From positions 27,723,551 to 27,787,550 of the forward strand of contig CM046443.1 in NCBI GenBank assembly GCA_025506515.1: 64,000 nucleotides of DNA, given 5' to 3'. Positions 53,234-64,000 of this stretch are shown here, piece by piece. The stretch's first letter is position 1. Each line of letters starts with the position of its first letter. The position numbers and the translations under genes were made by a program. The notes beneath the pieces were generated by a model. The model saw only the letters and a list, made by a program, of their open reading frames with translations, did not search any database and was not told where the DNA came from. Source of the stretch: Flaveria trinervia. Taxonomy: Eukaryota > Streptophyta > Magnoliopsida > Asterales > Asteraceae.

Positions 53234-53950
53234 CTAACCTGTTGAGTTGTTATAAACTCTCTTGTCTCGTATACTATATCTGAGAAAGATACTTTCTTTT
53301 GCCTTCTCGCAAAACTTCCCACTCTGAGTTTTCTTCAACAACATGCACAGTGCTCCAAATGGTTCTAGATACTCCAAGTTAGGTTTACATCGCTCGAGCA
53401 ATTCATAACACGTTTTTCCATGATGTTTGACCACTAAGACTCGATTGAGAGTGTAGCATGCATTAGCCACTGCCTCGTTCCAGAATTGAATAGGTAGTTT
53501 AGAGTCGGCTAACATTGTCCTAGCTGTCTCTATCAAGCTTCGATTCTTTCTTTTAGCAAAACCATTCATCTGCCATGTGTAAGCAGAAGTAAATTAATGA
53601 AAAATTCCTTTCTCTCGACAGAATGCCTCCATCCACTGATTCTTCAACTCTGTTCTGTTGTATGATTGAATCTTTCTTACTTTCAGCTTGTAGAGTGATT
53701 CCAATGTAGTGACTAGATACTTGAATGATTCAAATGTCTCTGATTTGGCTTTCAGAAACATCACCCAAGAGAATCTTGAGTAATCATCAGTTACTACAAA
53801 GCAGTACAAATCTCTAGCAATGCTCTTTGTGCTGACTGGGCCAAACAGATCCATGTGTAGAAGCTCGAGAGGAATGTCGATAGAATTGACTTTCTTTGCT
53901 TTGTGAGACTTCTTGGTCTGTTTCCCTTTCTTACATGCTACGCAGAAATC
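53234..53950 (-). pseudogene. SIRE-type integrase (catalytic residues lost)
   Basis: 53854-53594 reads MDLFGPVSTKSIARDLYCFV (first Asp kept), DDYSRFSWVMFLKAKSETF and KIQSYNRTELKN. In this last block the catalytic Asp of the usual SDNGTEF is Tyr. 53569-53234 reads MNGFAKRKNRSLIETARTML, where the third catalytic residue, Glu in AERKN, is Lys. YTLNRVLVVKHHGKTCYEL follows as usual. Confidence 0.85.
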
Positions 53951-53956
53951 TGGGAG

Positions 53957-55950
53957 CTAGAAGTTCTTGACTGTAACTCCATTCACCAGATCATTCTGAA
54001 CTAGATGATTTATCTTCCTGGGATTAATGTGTCCCATTCTCCTATGCCAGGAGACTGAATCCCTCTTTGTTGCCTTTGACAAAAAGTAATGGATAGTAGT
54101 CTCAGTTGTGGAGGCTTTTGATAAATCCAAGACATACAAATCATTATATCTTGAAGCCGACATTAGAATTTTATCCTTCTCGATAACATATTCCTTCTTT
54201 TATATGTAGCACTTCTTGTTGTCAAACACAACCTTGAATCCATTATCACAAATTTGTGAGACAGAAAGCAAATTGTTTTGTAGTTGCTGAACATAGTTGA
54301 CGTTGTCAACTTTACTTTCTCGTTTCCCACTTCACCTTGAGCGGTTATGTAACCTCCTTATTCCTAGCGAAAGATACGTGTCCCCCTTAATTTTCTTGAC
54401 GTTGAAAAGGAGAGACGAATTTCCGGTCATGTGCCTGGACACCCCACTATCAATAATCTAGGTATTAGTGATAGTGCTGTAGTAGACACCCTACTCATAC
54501 AAAGGATTGATTAGTTCAGGTTTGGGACCCAAGCCTTAACTGGCTTGGGTGACCCAGAGGTATCACACATCATGAATTCAACCAATTGTCCTTCAGAGGA
54601 TGAGGGAACATCTTTCTTCTTCTTGTTCTCACTATCAGACACATTACTTGTTTTTATCTTCCATAAACCAGTTTTGTGTAAGGCCTGTTTGTGGTAAATA
54701 GACAACTAGCTTATGGTTTGACTTTAGGTTCACTAATAATCTTAGGTGTGACCTTAGGAGGATTATTAGATCTAATTTTAGAAAAACTTGGTTTTTCATC
54801 AAAAAGTTCAAATTTCCTTTTAGGTGTCTGATAAAAAGACAATTTGGAGAGATATGTCCTCGTTTTCCACAACTGTAACAGGATCTTCCTTCAACAGTTT
54901 TAGGAAAATTGTGATGTGGAGTTGAGTTTGGTCATGATTTGAGATATGTTCATTGGGTGGAGACTCTTCCTTTTTAGATATTTCACCTTCTTTAACAAAC
55001 TTAATTTTTTTGACATTTTGAACATCTTTCATTTTTATTTTATTAGGATTTTGATGATTAACATGTTTAAGGTTCATTAGATTAGACCTTTTAGGTTTTG
55101 AAATAGACGTTTATGAACTTGACCTTAATTTAACCTTTTCAATTATATCACCCAACTCCTCAACAAGTATCTTATCTATTGATCCCAAAGTAGAATCCTT
55201 CTGTTTAGTGACAGATTTCATAGGTTTACTGTAGAATCTGGATCACTGACCAGAGGAGTTGACCCACATGATCCTTTACTGGGTTATTATTAATTGGTCT
55301 ACATTTAGTGTTCAAAAGATTTCATGTGGTGGCGAAACATAACCCACACCTTCCTCGTATTCCGTTCTTTCACTAAGTTCTGAACTATGTGAGAAGAACT
55401 TGCCAGACTGTGCAGTTTTTGTTTTAATGATTCAACTTCGCCTTGTAAAACTGCTTTTTCCTTTTTAGTTTCCTCCAAAGATTTAAATAGAACTTTATGT
55501 CATTTGATTGATTTAAGGAAACAACCTCGGTTTCCCTTAGTTGTTTCCCCAACAATTCTATCTTTTCTTTGAAGTTGCATTCATTTTGTTTCAAAACACG
55601 ATTTGCTTTAGTGCGGAGTTGTAAATCATTTACTAGATTATCATTATTTTCTAATAACCTAGAAAACTTTAAGTCAATGCTTTCCCTAAATTTATCACAT
55701 TCAGTACATGCATGTTTTTCAAATAATCGTCTTTAGAACATACTATGTAGAACTAGATGAATCAGCCATCAAGGCAGTGTAAGACTCTTCGATGACTGGA
55801 GATTCTGAGTTTGTAGCACTTATCTCTTCTTCAACCAAATGATCCACGACATTCATAGCTTCTTCAATATTTGAAAGTGATGCTTAGCTATGATGTCTCC
55901 TTCACTTGCAGATCCATCATTCAATGTATCAACTAAAGCAATGTTTGATT
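53957..55950 (-). pseudogene. SIRE-type gag tail, protease and pre-integrase region (broken)
   Basis: 55400-55700 encodes an Asn/Lys/Glu-rich, coiled-coil-like stretch in changing frames. Near 54420-54460 the protease region (WIIDSGVSRHMTGN-like text) is readable in parts. 54163-53957 reads DLSKASTTETTIHYF and VSWHRRMGHINPRKINHLVQ, the gag-pre-integrase block found ahead of copia integrase. Confidence 0.7.
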
Positions 55951-56053
55951 CACCCAGAGACACGAATCAGAAGGACTAGTCTTATCCTTCATCACCTTGA
56001 GCAATCAAAGCCTTAGACTCTTGACTTGAAGATGAAGCTCCAATATTATCCTT

Positions 56054-57330
56054 GTCTTGTCAGGTGAAAGTAGGAAAAGGATTTTTATTTGCAGTCTTCA
56101 TTGGCTTTACGCATTCTCATTTGAAGTGCCCCTTTTCACCACAATTGAAACACATGACTTTGGTTTTGTCACATACAAATTTCGTATCTTTAGTAGCAAC
56201 CAAATTTTGCCCCGTTTTCTTACCAAACTTCTTGTCTCTTCTAACAGCACTAGTCAAGCCCATATAATATCCATGCGTTCCAGCTCAGGTTTATCAATTT
56301 GCTTGTAGTCCGCATCAGCAAGATGACAGTTTCCAATCTTACCAACAACTAATCCATCATAAGATTGAACAAAAGTAGCTAGAAGGTCCATGTGCTCTTT
56401 AGTAACTTCCACGGTAACATTTCCGAGATTCTCGGTCTTCAACTTGGTAGTATTTGTCTCAGGAACTATGTATTGGGTTCCAGATGACCTTGCGTTGCTG
56501 TTCCTGATGCACTGTTTTGAGAAGAATAGAAGAGCTAGACACAAATGCCGTTTGTAGTGGTGCACCTGAAGTAGCCGGAGATGGAACTAAATTGTGTAGT
56601 GCAGGATTCTGAACATAGGATCCTTTTTTTGATTTGTATTTCATACGTAGTTCTTCCTCCCTTAACTTCAAAATGAAATCATTTATGTCTAAAGTAGCAA
56701 GAGTATCATTTTGTCTCAGATTAGACACAAAATGGATCCCATTTGTCTAGCAGACCATCAGCAAAACTAGAGACTTTATCTTCCTTGGATGTGGTTACGC
56801 CATGAGTGTGTAACTCACTCATCAGATGATAGAATCAATCAATGATATCATCCAAGCTCTCATTCCCAATCGAAGAGAAATTGTCAAATTCCTTCTTAAA
56901 AGCTTTTGCCTTGAGTGCTTTCAGAGTTGCATTTCCTTCGTATCTCTTTTCCAAGGTCTCCCATAATTTCTTAGACTGCTTGTTTTCAAATAACTGATGA
57001 AATATGTCCTTAGGTATTGACTGAGTCAACAAGGCATATGCTTTCTTTTCAGCATTATGCAAAGTCCTCTGGGATTCACTCATTCCACCTAAAGTCAATT
57101 TAACTCCATTAGCACTGACTGGTACCATGTACCCAGTCTCAATGGATGTCCAAAGGTTCGGGTCAACTCCATTCAAGTATATTTCAAACCGCTGTTTGCG
57201 CTGTGGGTATTCATCCAAAGTTAACAACTTGGCGTTTTGTTGTGGATTCCAATCTTATTCTCCAGAAGTAGAAGGTTCTGGATACGTGAGTCCTTTCCAT
57301 CAGTGAATGCAAAAAACTGGTCTTCCATTT
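56054..57330 (-). pseudogene. SIRE-type gag with zinc knuckle (broken)
   Basis: 57330-56835 reads MEDQFFAFTDGK and then RFEIYLNGVDPNLWTSIETG, KAYALLTQSIPKDIFHQLFE and WETLEKRYEGNATLKA, the UBN2-type copia gag. FILKLREEELRMKYKSKKG follows. The knuckle near 56105-56160 reads CFNCGEKGHFK, then a TGA stop, then EC: the CCHC spacing is kept but broken by one codon. Several frame changes separate the pieces. The capsid would package element RNA in an active copy. Confidence 0.85.
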
Positions 57331-57360
57331 CTTTAAACTTGGTAAACTTGGAACAGGACA

Positions 57361-57600
57361 GATTCACTCATGCAAATGAGCTATGCGAATGAGTCACTCG
57401 TGCGAATGAAAGTTACGAATGAATTCAATCGGGCGATTGGATTCAGTCGTGCGAATGAGCAGGGCAATTGGAATCAACTGACTGGAGTTGCTTAACCATG
57501 CGAATGGGAGATACGATTGAGTTCAATCATACGAATGAGAGTATACGAATGAGTTCAGTCATATGAATGATCCAATCATGCGACTGAAGGCTACTGTGTT
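57361..57600. repeat. TTCGTACGAATGA-type array in the leader of the SIRE-type element
   Basis: Words such as CACTCGTGCGAATGA, CAATCGGGCGATTGG and CAGTCATATGAATGA recur every 12-18 bases between gag and the primer site. Many are near-palindromes centred on CGNNCG. Confidence 0.8.
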
Positions 57601-57799
57601 TGAAAAATCGAATATTTTGAACACTTTGACACAAAATACGAATTTTCCAGAAACCGTAATCTGCCATTTGATGAAAAATCGAAACTTGAACACATGCAAA
57701 TGTCAAAAAAACTTTTTGAAGCAAAAAGGTGACTCTTTTGATTGAAAACGTTAGTTTTAATACCAAAACCAATTGAATCCATGCAAAATCACGAGCCAA

Positions 57800-57812
57800 G
57801 GCTCTGATACCA
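57800..57812 (-). other. Primer binding site, initiator tRNA-Met type
   Basis: The minus strand reads TGGTATCAGAGCC, two bases after the 5' LTR. This is the canonical copia primer site. Confidence 0.9.
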
Positions 57813-57814
57813 CT

Positions 57815-58546
57815 TGTTAGGAACGTTTTCGTACGGAGTACTAATGGATTCTGCATGAGACCAGATCAAATAGTGCAGAATCATATTTGATTGGCGATCC
57901 AATCAGTGAGAACGACAACCTGATCGATCTAACGATGAAACAAACGTTAAGAATTGATTAGAACTCGATCAGGAACGAGCTATGAAGTTTGATAGGCTGC
58001 TTAGGGTGCTCTGGATGGCTAGGGTATGTGAATATTCAAAGTTTGCGTTTTTTCATGAATTATGTGGTATTTATAGGTTTATAGTTTTCATTCGTACAAC
58101 TGAACCATCTGCATGGTTCAGTCGTGCGACTGACTCATGCGGTTGATTCATACACACGACTAAAGGTTCAGTTGTGTGACTGAATCAATCTTATGTCTTA
58201 GTAATACGACTGATAAAGTCTCCTAGTTTAGTCATGCGACTGGTTCATAAGCATCATTTATTCCTGTGTATGGTCCATAAGTATGGTCCATTAGCATGAA
58301 TAATCACCCGACTAGGTTGAACACACGTCGCAATCATTATTGACTTAAAACTATGTACAACAACCTCAAATCCATAAAAGGATGTTCATACATATATATT
58401 ATACCAAATACATTAATAATATGAAATATTCAAAGACAAATAAACATCAAAATCATACCATATTTCATTAAGTAATTACATTACACATGTGTAAAAAATG
58501 AAAGACTTTTACATTAATAAAAAACTAGGAACATGATGTATCAACA
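57815..58546 (-). repeat. 5' LTR of the SIRE-type element
   Basis: It begins TGTTAGGAACG and ends ATGTATCAACA (plus-strand reading). The TATA box TATAAATA on the minus strand is at 58068-58075. The motif array at about 58090-58300 lies upstream of that TATA box in transcription order, that is, in U3. Confidence 0.9.
58068..58075 (-). promoter_or_regulatory. TATA box of the SIRE-type 5' LTR
   Basis: TATAAATA on the minus strand. The same word in the same context stands in the 3' LTR (about 44955) and in the solo LTR (about 39520). Confidence 0.65.
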
Positions 58547-59695
58547 AAAAATGCCACGTGAAACTAGCCACAAAACTAGCAATGAAACTAGCTGTGAAAC
58601 CAGCAAAGAAACTACGTAGAAAATGACCCATTTGTATGTAACTCATATGCAGACTATGTATCGTGAGCATACTTTAGGTGAAGTTATTTGCGGGGACCAA
58701 GTGAGTTCTAGAACCTCCTTTTTACATGTTTTAAACAATTTTGGGACTGGATATACATGTTTAGATGTTTTATTAGTTAAGGGTGTGTACCCATATGTTA
58801 TGTGTATATGTGTCGGATTTGATTTATGGTATGATTATATTATGCATGTGTATGATATGTTCCCTTATGTTCCTTATTACGTATTGTTGCATGGCTTTAT
58901 GTGGTGTGATCATGTTAATGAACGTAAAGTATTATTTTAACGAACCAAAATATTTAAGATAATGGAAGTGGAACATAATGAATGAACGAATGAAAAGTCT
59001 TGCAAGCAAATGTAAGGAGGTTCACAACTCATTGAGAGTTGTTAGCTAAACTATGTGTTTTATAGCGTGTGATCTTGGCTAATCCTTAAGGGTTCACACA
59101 CAGGGGGAGTTAGTCTATGTGACTACTCCATACGTGCAATATGGGATCCTTATCGCTTAACCCTAGATGATATGGCTTGGTGCCCAAGAGGGGGGTAGGC
59201 ATTTGATGGATCTAGATTAAAATAAAAGTGTGATAAGTACTAAATGTGCGATATGTACGAAATAAAATGATGATGGAAGATAATAAATATTACCTTGATG
59301 TATGTATGATGTGTGATCATGTGCGAAAGAAAGAAAATGATTTCACGAATGGAAGGTAGTATAATGTTTTTATAAATTTAGAATTCACTCAACAATGCTG
59401 ACTTTATATTTATTTTCTGGTTGGTAGGTAATAGTTGCTAAAGATGGCACGGGGCAGCTACTTGGCTTATTTCGGATGGCATCCGTTTTGTATAACGATG
59501 ATGTTTTTGCATTGTAATGCGAAAAAATGATGTTTTGTAATGATTAACAATGTTGCATTATTCTGCAAAAGAAATTATTTATATGAAATGGTTTATTAAG
59601 TATTTTGCTGCAATGATTAGTAAATGTAAATGTATGTTTTATGTTTTATCCGTGATGATTGACCAGCTGTAAGCGTCCCGTGAATGGGGCTTACA

Positions 59696-62477
59696 ATCCC
59701 CCTTAAGATCAGGACCATTGGAGTGGTTTTTTGCTATGGGTGTCTTAGCAACCTTACAGTCAGTCATGTTGAATCTTTTAAGTATGTCCTGAACATACTT
59801 CGACTGACTAATGAAGATGCCATCTTCAACTTGCTTCACTTGAATTCTTAGAAAGAAATTGAGTTCTCCCATGACACTCCTTTTAAATCTATCCTTTATC
59901 AGCTTCTCAAGGTCTTTAAAGAGTTTTGGATTAGTTGACCCAAAGATGATGTCATCTATATATACTTGAACTAGCATTAGGTCATTCCATGTTCCCTTGA
60001 TGAAGAGAGTTCCATACATAGTACCTCTTTTGTAACCATGCTGATAGAGATACTGAGATAGTCTCATACGACTCCTTGGTGCTTGGTGTAGCCTATAGAG
60101 AGCTTATCAAGCTTGCAGACATAATCAGGATGATCAGGATATTCAAACCCTGGTGGTTGTTTAACACAAACCTCTTCATGAATCACTCCATAAAGAGAAA
60201 TACACTTGACATCAAGTTGGTAGACCTTGAAGTTCTTAGATGCAACAAAAGCTAAGAATATCCTAACAGCTTCTAGTCTTACAACATGAGCAAAGACATC
60301 TGTGTAGTCAATTCCTTCTTCTAGTGTGTAACCTTGAACAACTAGTCTTGCCTTGTTCTTGATGAAAAGTCCTCTATCATCCTTCTTATTCCTAAAAAAC
60401 CATTTGGTTCCTATAGTAGTCTTCTCTTGAGGAAGAGGACATAGGTTCCAAACCTTTTTCCTCTTGAATTGAAGCAGCTACTCCTACATAGATTCAACCC
60501 AACTTCCATCCTTTAAAGCCTCATTAATCTTCTTAGGCTCTATCTGGTATAAGAAACAGAGTGAGACATATTTTGCAACATGGGTTTGTCCTCTTGTCTT
60601 TACCCTTGAATCAACATATCCAATGATGTTGTGGTAGGATGAGACTTATGAATCCTTAGCTGAGGAATCACAACTAATTGCTTAGAGAGATCTAAACTAG
60701 AGAAGTTTAGATCTGGCATTAAGGTTTCTCCCACCACATCAGCACACTTATCAAGTGGAACTTGATCCAATGAGTGTGTGACATCATTGATATTGTCTTC
60801 AATGGATGATTATCAACATCTAGAAATTCTTGATCATATTACCATTACCATTTTCTCCTACATTGAAGCTCCTACATCTGAGTTTTGTGCCTCTAAGCTA
60901 GAATTTGAAGGCACCTCAGATGTATCAGCTGAATTTGTCATTGTTGTGCTGATAGGTTCTCTAATTGTAAGGTTAGTTACAACTGGAGCTAAAGTTGTGT
61001 ATGTTGAAGGTTTTCTCAACTCAGAACTTGGATCAGGATCACATATAGGCAATATATATGGACTCTAAAACATTCTCATAATATTTTTTAAAATAGTGGG
61101 CAACTAAATCAAGATCAAATAGCTAAATAGGACCAGAACCATTTACACTAGGAGTGGGTTCATTGAATGTCACATTGGCTGACTCCTTAACTGCTCTAGT
61201 TATGAGATTATATACTTTATAAGCTTGGGTTAACAAGAGGATCCAATGAAATGTTCATCATCTGATTTCTCAGCAAACTTGGCAATTTGATCTTTGGTAT
61301 ACAAGATGGTGCATGGATATTCAAATGACATGAGAAAATCAATGAAATGTTTCCTCTTATGCCGAAGTTCATAAGGAGTCTTACCATGTGTCTAAAACTC
61401 TGTTTTGCACATAGTAGGCAGTGTTGACTACCTCTGCCCAAGAGGTGATAGACAGTTTAGAGTCAGACAACATAGTTCTTGCAGCTTCAATAGGTGTCCA
61501 GTTTCTCCTCTTAGCAACATCGTTTTGCTGAGGAGTCCTGGGAGCACTATATTGTCTTGCAAATACCATTTCATCACAAAATGTATCAAGGATTTGGTTC
61601 TTGATTTCAGTTCCTTAACCACATCTTATGGTTTTGACCTTGTGATCATATTGATTGTCAATCTTTTAGATGAAATTCTTCAGAATCTCAGGGGTCTCAT
61701 CCTTAGTTCTAAGCAAGAAAACCCAAGTGAAAATTGTAAAGTCATTTGTGATCACCAAACAATAAGAGGTACTTCCTAGACTCATTACACTAGTGGGGCT
61801 AAAGAGATCCATATGTAATAAGTTTAGGGGAGTAGTGATGGAGTTTCTTCCTTTGGCTTCTAAGATACCTTGTGTTGCTTCCATTTCAGGCATGCCACAC
61901 AGTGGTCATCACTTGTAAACTCTTTCTTTGACATTGCAGTTACCAAATCATTCTAATTAGTTTATTCATGTTCTTAAAGTTTACATGGCACATTCTTTTA
62001 TGCTAGAGGAAAGACTCTACACTATTTGATTTAGATAGAAAGCATGAAACTTCTCCTGAAGGAGTTGTTTCTTGCAAGTCCATCTTGTACATGTTCCCCT
62101 TCCTAGGGGCTCTGAGCAAAATATGCTCATTAGGAATAACCACCCCGGGCTTGAAACAATGCACTCATGCTCAGTGAAGAGCATGTTGTGACTCTGATCA
62201 CAAAATTAAGATACAATCAGAAGATTGTATCCAAGCTCCTTGACAAAGTTTACCTTCTCAACTTGATCTTACCATTTATGACTTTGCCCTTTCCTGTAAT
62301 GTAACCTCCAGCATCTCCACCAAAAGCAACTGGTCCTATATAAATCTTTTTAAATTCTGGAGTGGTGACCTATTGCCTATCATGTGACTAGAAAAACCAT
62401 TATCAATGATCCATACATTTTGTTTGTCTTGAGTTTTCCTGTTGAATCCTTTATGCCCAAGACACATAGAACATTGA
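59696..62477 (-). pseudogene. Copia element 2: integrase to RT (right fragment)
   Basis: Minus strand, right to left: protease/pre-integrase remnants (SHMIGNRSPLQNLK-like, 62350-62400), integrase (62000-61217: NLLHMDLFSPTSVMSLGSTS, FTIFTWVFLLRTKDETPEIL, SAPRTPQQNDVAKRRN and TPIEAARTMLSDSKLS), a linker, then RT with FQRWK- and GYEYPDHPDYVCKL-like text and, at 60067-59639, QHGYKRGTMYGTLFIKGTWN, YIDDIIFGSTNPKLFKDLEK and MGELNFFLRIQVKQVEDGIF. YIDD is intact; other regions have stops. The frame meets the end of the family B LTR at 59695 and continues at 37463-36840. Confidence 0.85.
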
Positions 62478-63384
62478 TGTGGTTAGTACGTCATGATCCA
62501 AGTCGGGTCATACCCAATAACAAGCTAAGCAAACACCAAATATATTAATTGATGATATGATCATACAATTAAATATATATCACCCATTTAGAAAATGGGT
62601 TTTCTAAATAAGTTGCATATGAGATTGAACAATTTATATGGATATTTTGTTTATAGATATTGTTTGCAATGTTATTTAAGTTACTTAAATAACATCAAAT
62701 AATAAGAGAGTGTGTATGAGTTATTCACTAAAAGGTTAATTATATGAATAACTTATGTTAATGACTTGTTAATGTGTTTAATTAAGGTTTTAAGTTTTGG
62801 GGGGAAAACCCATTTGTGAAATGGTGTTTTCGGCCGCCCCCTTGGGGGATTGGCCTCCTCTCTTTTCCCTAGTTGTCTTGGAACAAAGGACATAGACAAG
62901 TCATTCACTCCACACTGCTTCTCTCTCACACATGCAAAAACACAAGAAGAATTTTTCTCTCCTCTTGTTGAAGAACCTCACGGCTGAAAGGGTTCCAGCC
63001 TCTCTTCTTTCGTTTTTGGGTGTTCAAATCCTAGCAAGAAGGGTGTTGTCATATAGCTTGGGGTATGCAAGCTTGAGAGGACCTCCTTTGGTGCCTTTAG
63101 TCGTTTCTTGGAGCTCATCCTCTTCAAACTCTTCCTTTTTGCTGCTGAAAAGGTAGTCTATGGGAGCCTCATTATGGCTGTCCATATTGTTTGTTTTGTG
63201 TTAACATAGCTAGCTTTTATTCATATATAAAGATCCTATGTTTATGGGTTTGTTTATAACTTTGTAATATCAAGATGAGACCCGGATTTTCCGTTCATTA
63301 ACAAAGTTATAATGCTTGTTTCCGCTGCGTTTTCAGTAAGTTTAAATGGTTAAACTATGAATCTTGTTCAAACAAACCCCAACA
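62478..63384 (+). mobile_element. 5' LTR of a plus-strand retroelement leaving the window
   Basis: The left part reads GTACGTCATGATCCAAGTCG and GGGTCATACCCAATAACAAG, interrupting copia element 2. The right end is CCCCAACA at 63384, directly followed by a primer site. The exact 5' border is unsure (TGGTTAG or a few bases away). A leader with GGCCGCCCCCTTGGGGG lies near 62830. A 74-codon frame at 62932-63156 belongs to the LTR and is not a recognised gene. Confidence 0.55.
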
Positions 63385-63401
63385 TTGGCATCTAGAGTCG
63401 G
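63385..63401 (+). other. Primer-site-like sequence after the LTR
   Basis: TTGGCATCTAGAGTCGG resembles the tRNA-Met site TTGGTATCAGAGTCGG with a few changes and sits immediately after the LTR end CAACA. Confidence 0.5.
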
Positions 63402-64000
63402 TTATGTGGATAGCTAGCTTGTTTTGTCCTTGTTATATTTCGTTTTATGGGACTTTGCAACCCCTTTTAGGGGCTGCTATGTTCATGTTTTATGAATCCC
63501 CAACTTTCAAAGTTATGTCACACATGCTTGTGATTAAACTTTGAAAGACATGTATGTTATATTTGTTGTTTGTTTGGGCATGATAAAACCTGAAATTTCA
63601 GTTTATGTTGGCTGAAATTTCATGGGTTTTAAGTGGGGATTCATTGTTGGTTTGGATGATATGATTATTGTTCATTATGGTGCATAACCTAGCCCTTAAC
63701 CTTGTGTTGTTTGGATGTTTGTAATGTTGTATTCATTCATTCAATTGGGTTGTATAATCTACTGTTTGTGCTTTGTTCAATGTGTAATTTATTTATTATT
63801 AGGCTGTAATAAATAGATTAGGTACTTTTCATATTACTAGAAATCTTGTATTAGGACATAATGTCTTGTAATATGAAGATGTATGTGTAAGAAGCACAAA
63901 GGGAAGACACGAGAAACATGGAGCATTTGAATGCGGTTTCAAGTGGGAGTTTATGGAACTTTTGTGATGTGTTTTGACCCTTAGGAATGTCCTATGGTCC
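63402..64000 (+). other. Leader of the retroelement entering at 62478, no coding seen
   Basis: Non-coding T-rich sequence with many ATG words but no gag motif before the window ends. Confidence 0.4.

Larger units (their letters stand above)
44703..58546 (-). mobile_element. SIRE-type Ty1/copia element, complete, 13.84 kb, TSD AAAAA
   Basis: LTRs 44703-45432 (730 bp) and 57815-58546 (732 bp) are flanked by AAAAA at 44698-44702 and 58547-58551. The uninterrupted neighbour (first family B LTR, GGGCGAAAATGCCAC) confirms the empty site. On the minus strand the order is 5' LTR, primer site, long leader with motif array, gag, zinc knuckle, protease, integrase, RT, RNase H, a second spacer with arrays, an extra reading frame, purine tract, 3' LTR. 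Integrase before RT marks copia. The long leader, large size and extra frame after pol mark the SIRE/Maximus lineage. Frames are broken throughout. In the first 135 bases the two LTRs differ by eye at about 12 sites, mostly transitions. Confidence 0.9.
44038..59695 (+). mobile_element. Family B chromovirus LTR, second copy, split by a SIRE-type element
   Basis: Parts 44038-44702 and 58552-59695 together make an LTR of about 1.81 kb matching the first copy. It begins TGTAATGCCCCG and ends GTGAATGGGGCTTACA at 59695. The following ATCCC is one change from the CTCCC duplication. The 13.84-kb copia element was inserted at AAAAA inside the motif array. Confidence 0.85.

Overview
The window looks like a piece of a large, transposon-rich eudicot nuclear genome. 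The coding evidence is intron-split and plant-specific: a C-type sucrose-phosphate synthase with 13 exons and a decayed FAR1-RELATED SEQUENCE gene. Most of the rest is plant LTR retrotransposons, Helitron ends, a hAT-type miniature element and long AT tracts. The style of the retroelements (SIRE-type copia with an extra downstream reading frame, chromoviruses) would fit Asteraceae, but that is inference. No bacterial, organellar, tRNA or rRNA genes were seen.

Layout. 1-1467 is the 3' part of a long LTR (family A). 1920-2544 holds two Helitron-like 3' ends. 2680-5100 (minus) is a FAR1-like pseudogene. 6119-7683 is an element lodged between two TA microsatellites. 8130-9115 is a minisatellite interrupted by a solo LTR with a perfect target duplication. 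9280-9932 is a hAT-type miniature element with a perfect 8-bp duplication. 10111-11526 is an LTR-like stretch followed by a tRNA-Met-type primer site. 11729-16744 is a complete but decayed chromovirus on the minus strand. 17740-17787 is another Helitron-like end.

19153-25413 (minus) is the one recognisable host metabolic gene, sucrose-phosphate synthase. All exons of the family seem present, but two single-base shifts break the frame (exon 3 and exon 11). 25.6-31.5 kb is AT-rich intergenic DNA with a roughly 365-bp TA tract.

31.5-62.5 kb is a nest of insertions. A minus-oriented LTR (from 31519) is split by a solo family A LTR (32096-34236). A copia element (minus) begins near 36.8 kb and resumes at 59.7 kb. 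It was invaded by a family B chromovirus (LTRs at 37469-39941 and 44038-59695, internal region 40172-44037). The first family B LTR holds a solo SIRE-type LTR (39254-39832); the second holds a complete 13.8-kb SIRE-type copia (44703-58546). A 230-bp copia fragment occurs after both family B LTRs, which points to a tandem duplication followed by LTR-LTR recombination. From about 62478 a plus-strand LTR and primer site start another element that leaves the window.

The most unusual theme is that several LTR families each carry their own array of short CG-containing, partly palindromic motifs. In the related A and B LTR scaffolds these arrays sit at different positions. The LTRs also share a splice-donor-like site in the leader. 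All retroelement reading frames seen are broken.
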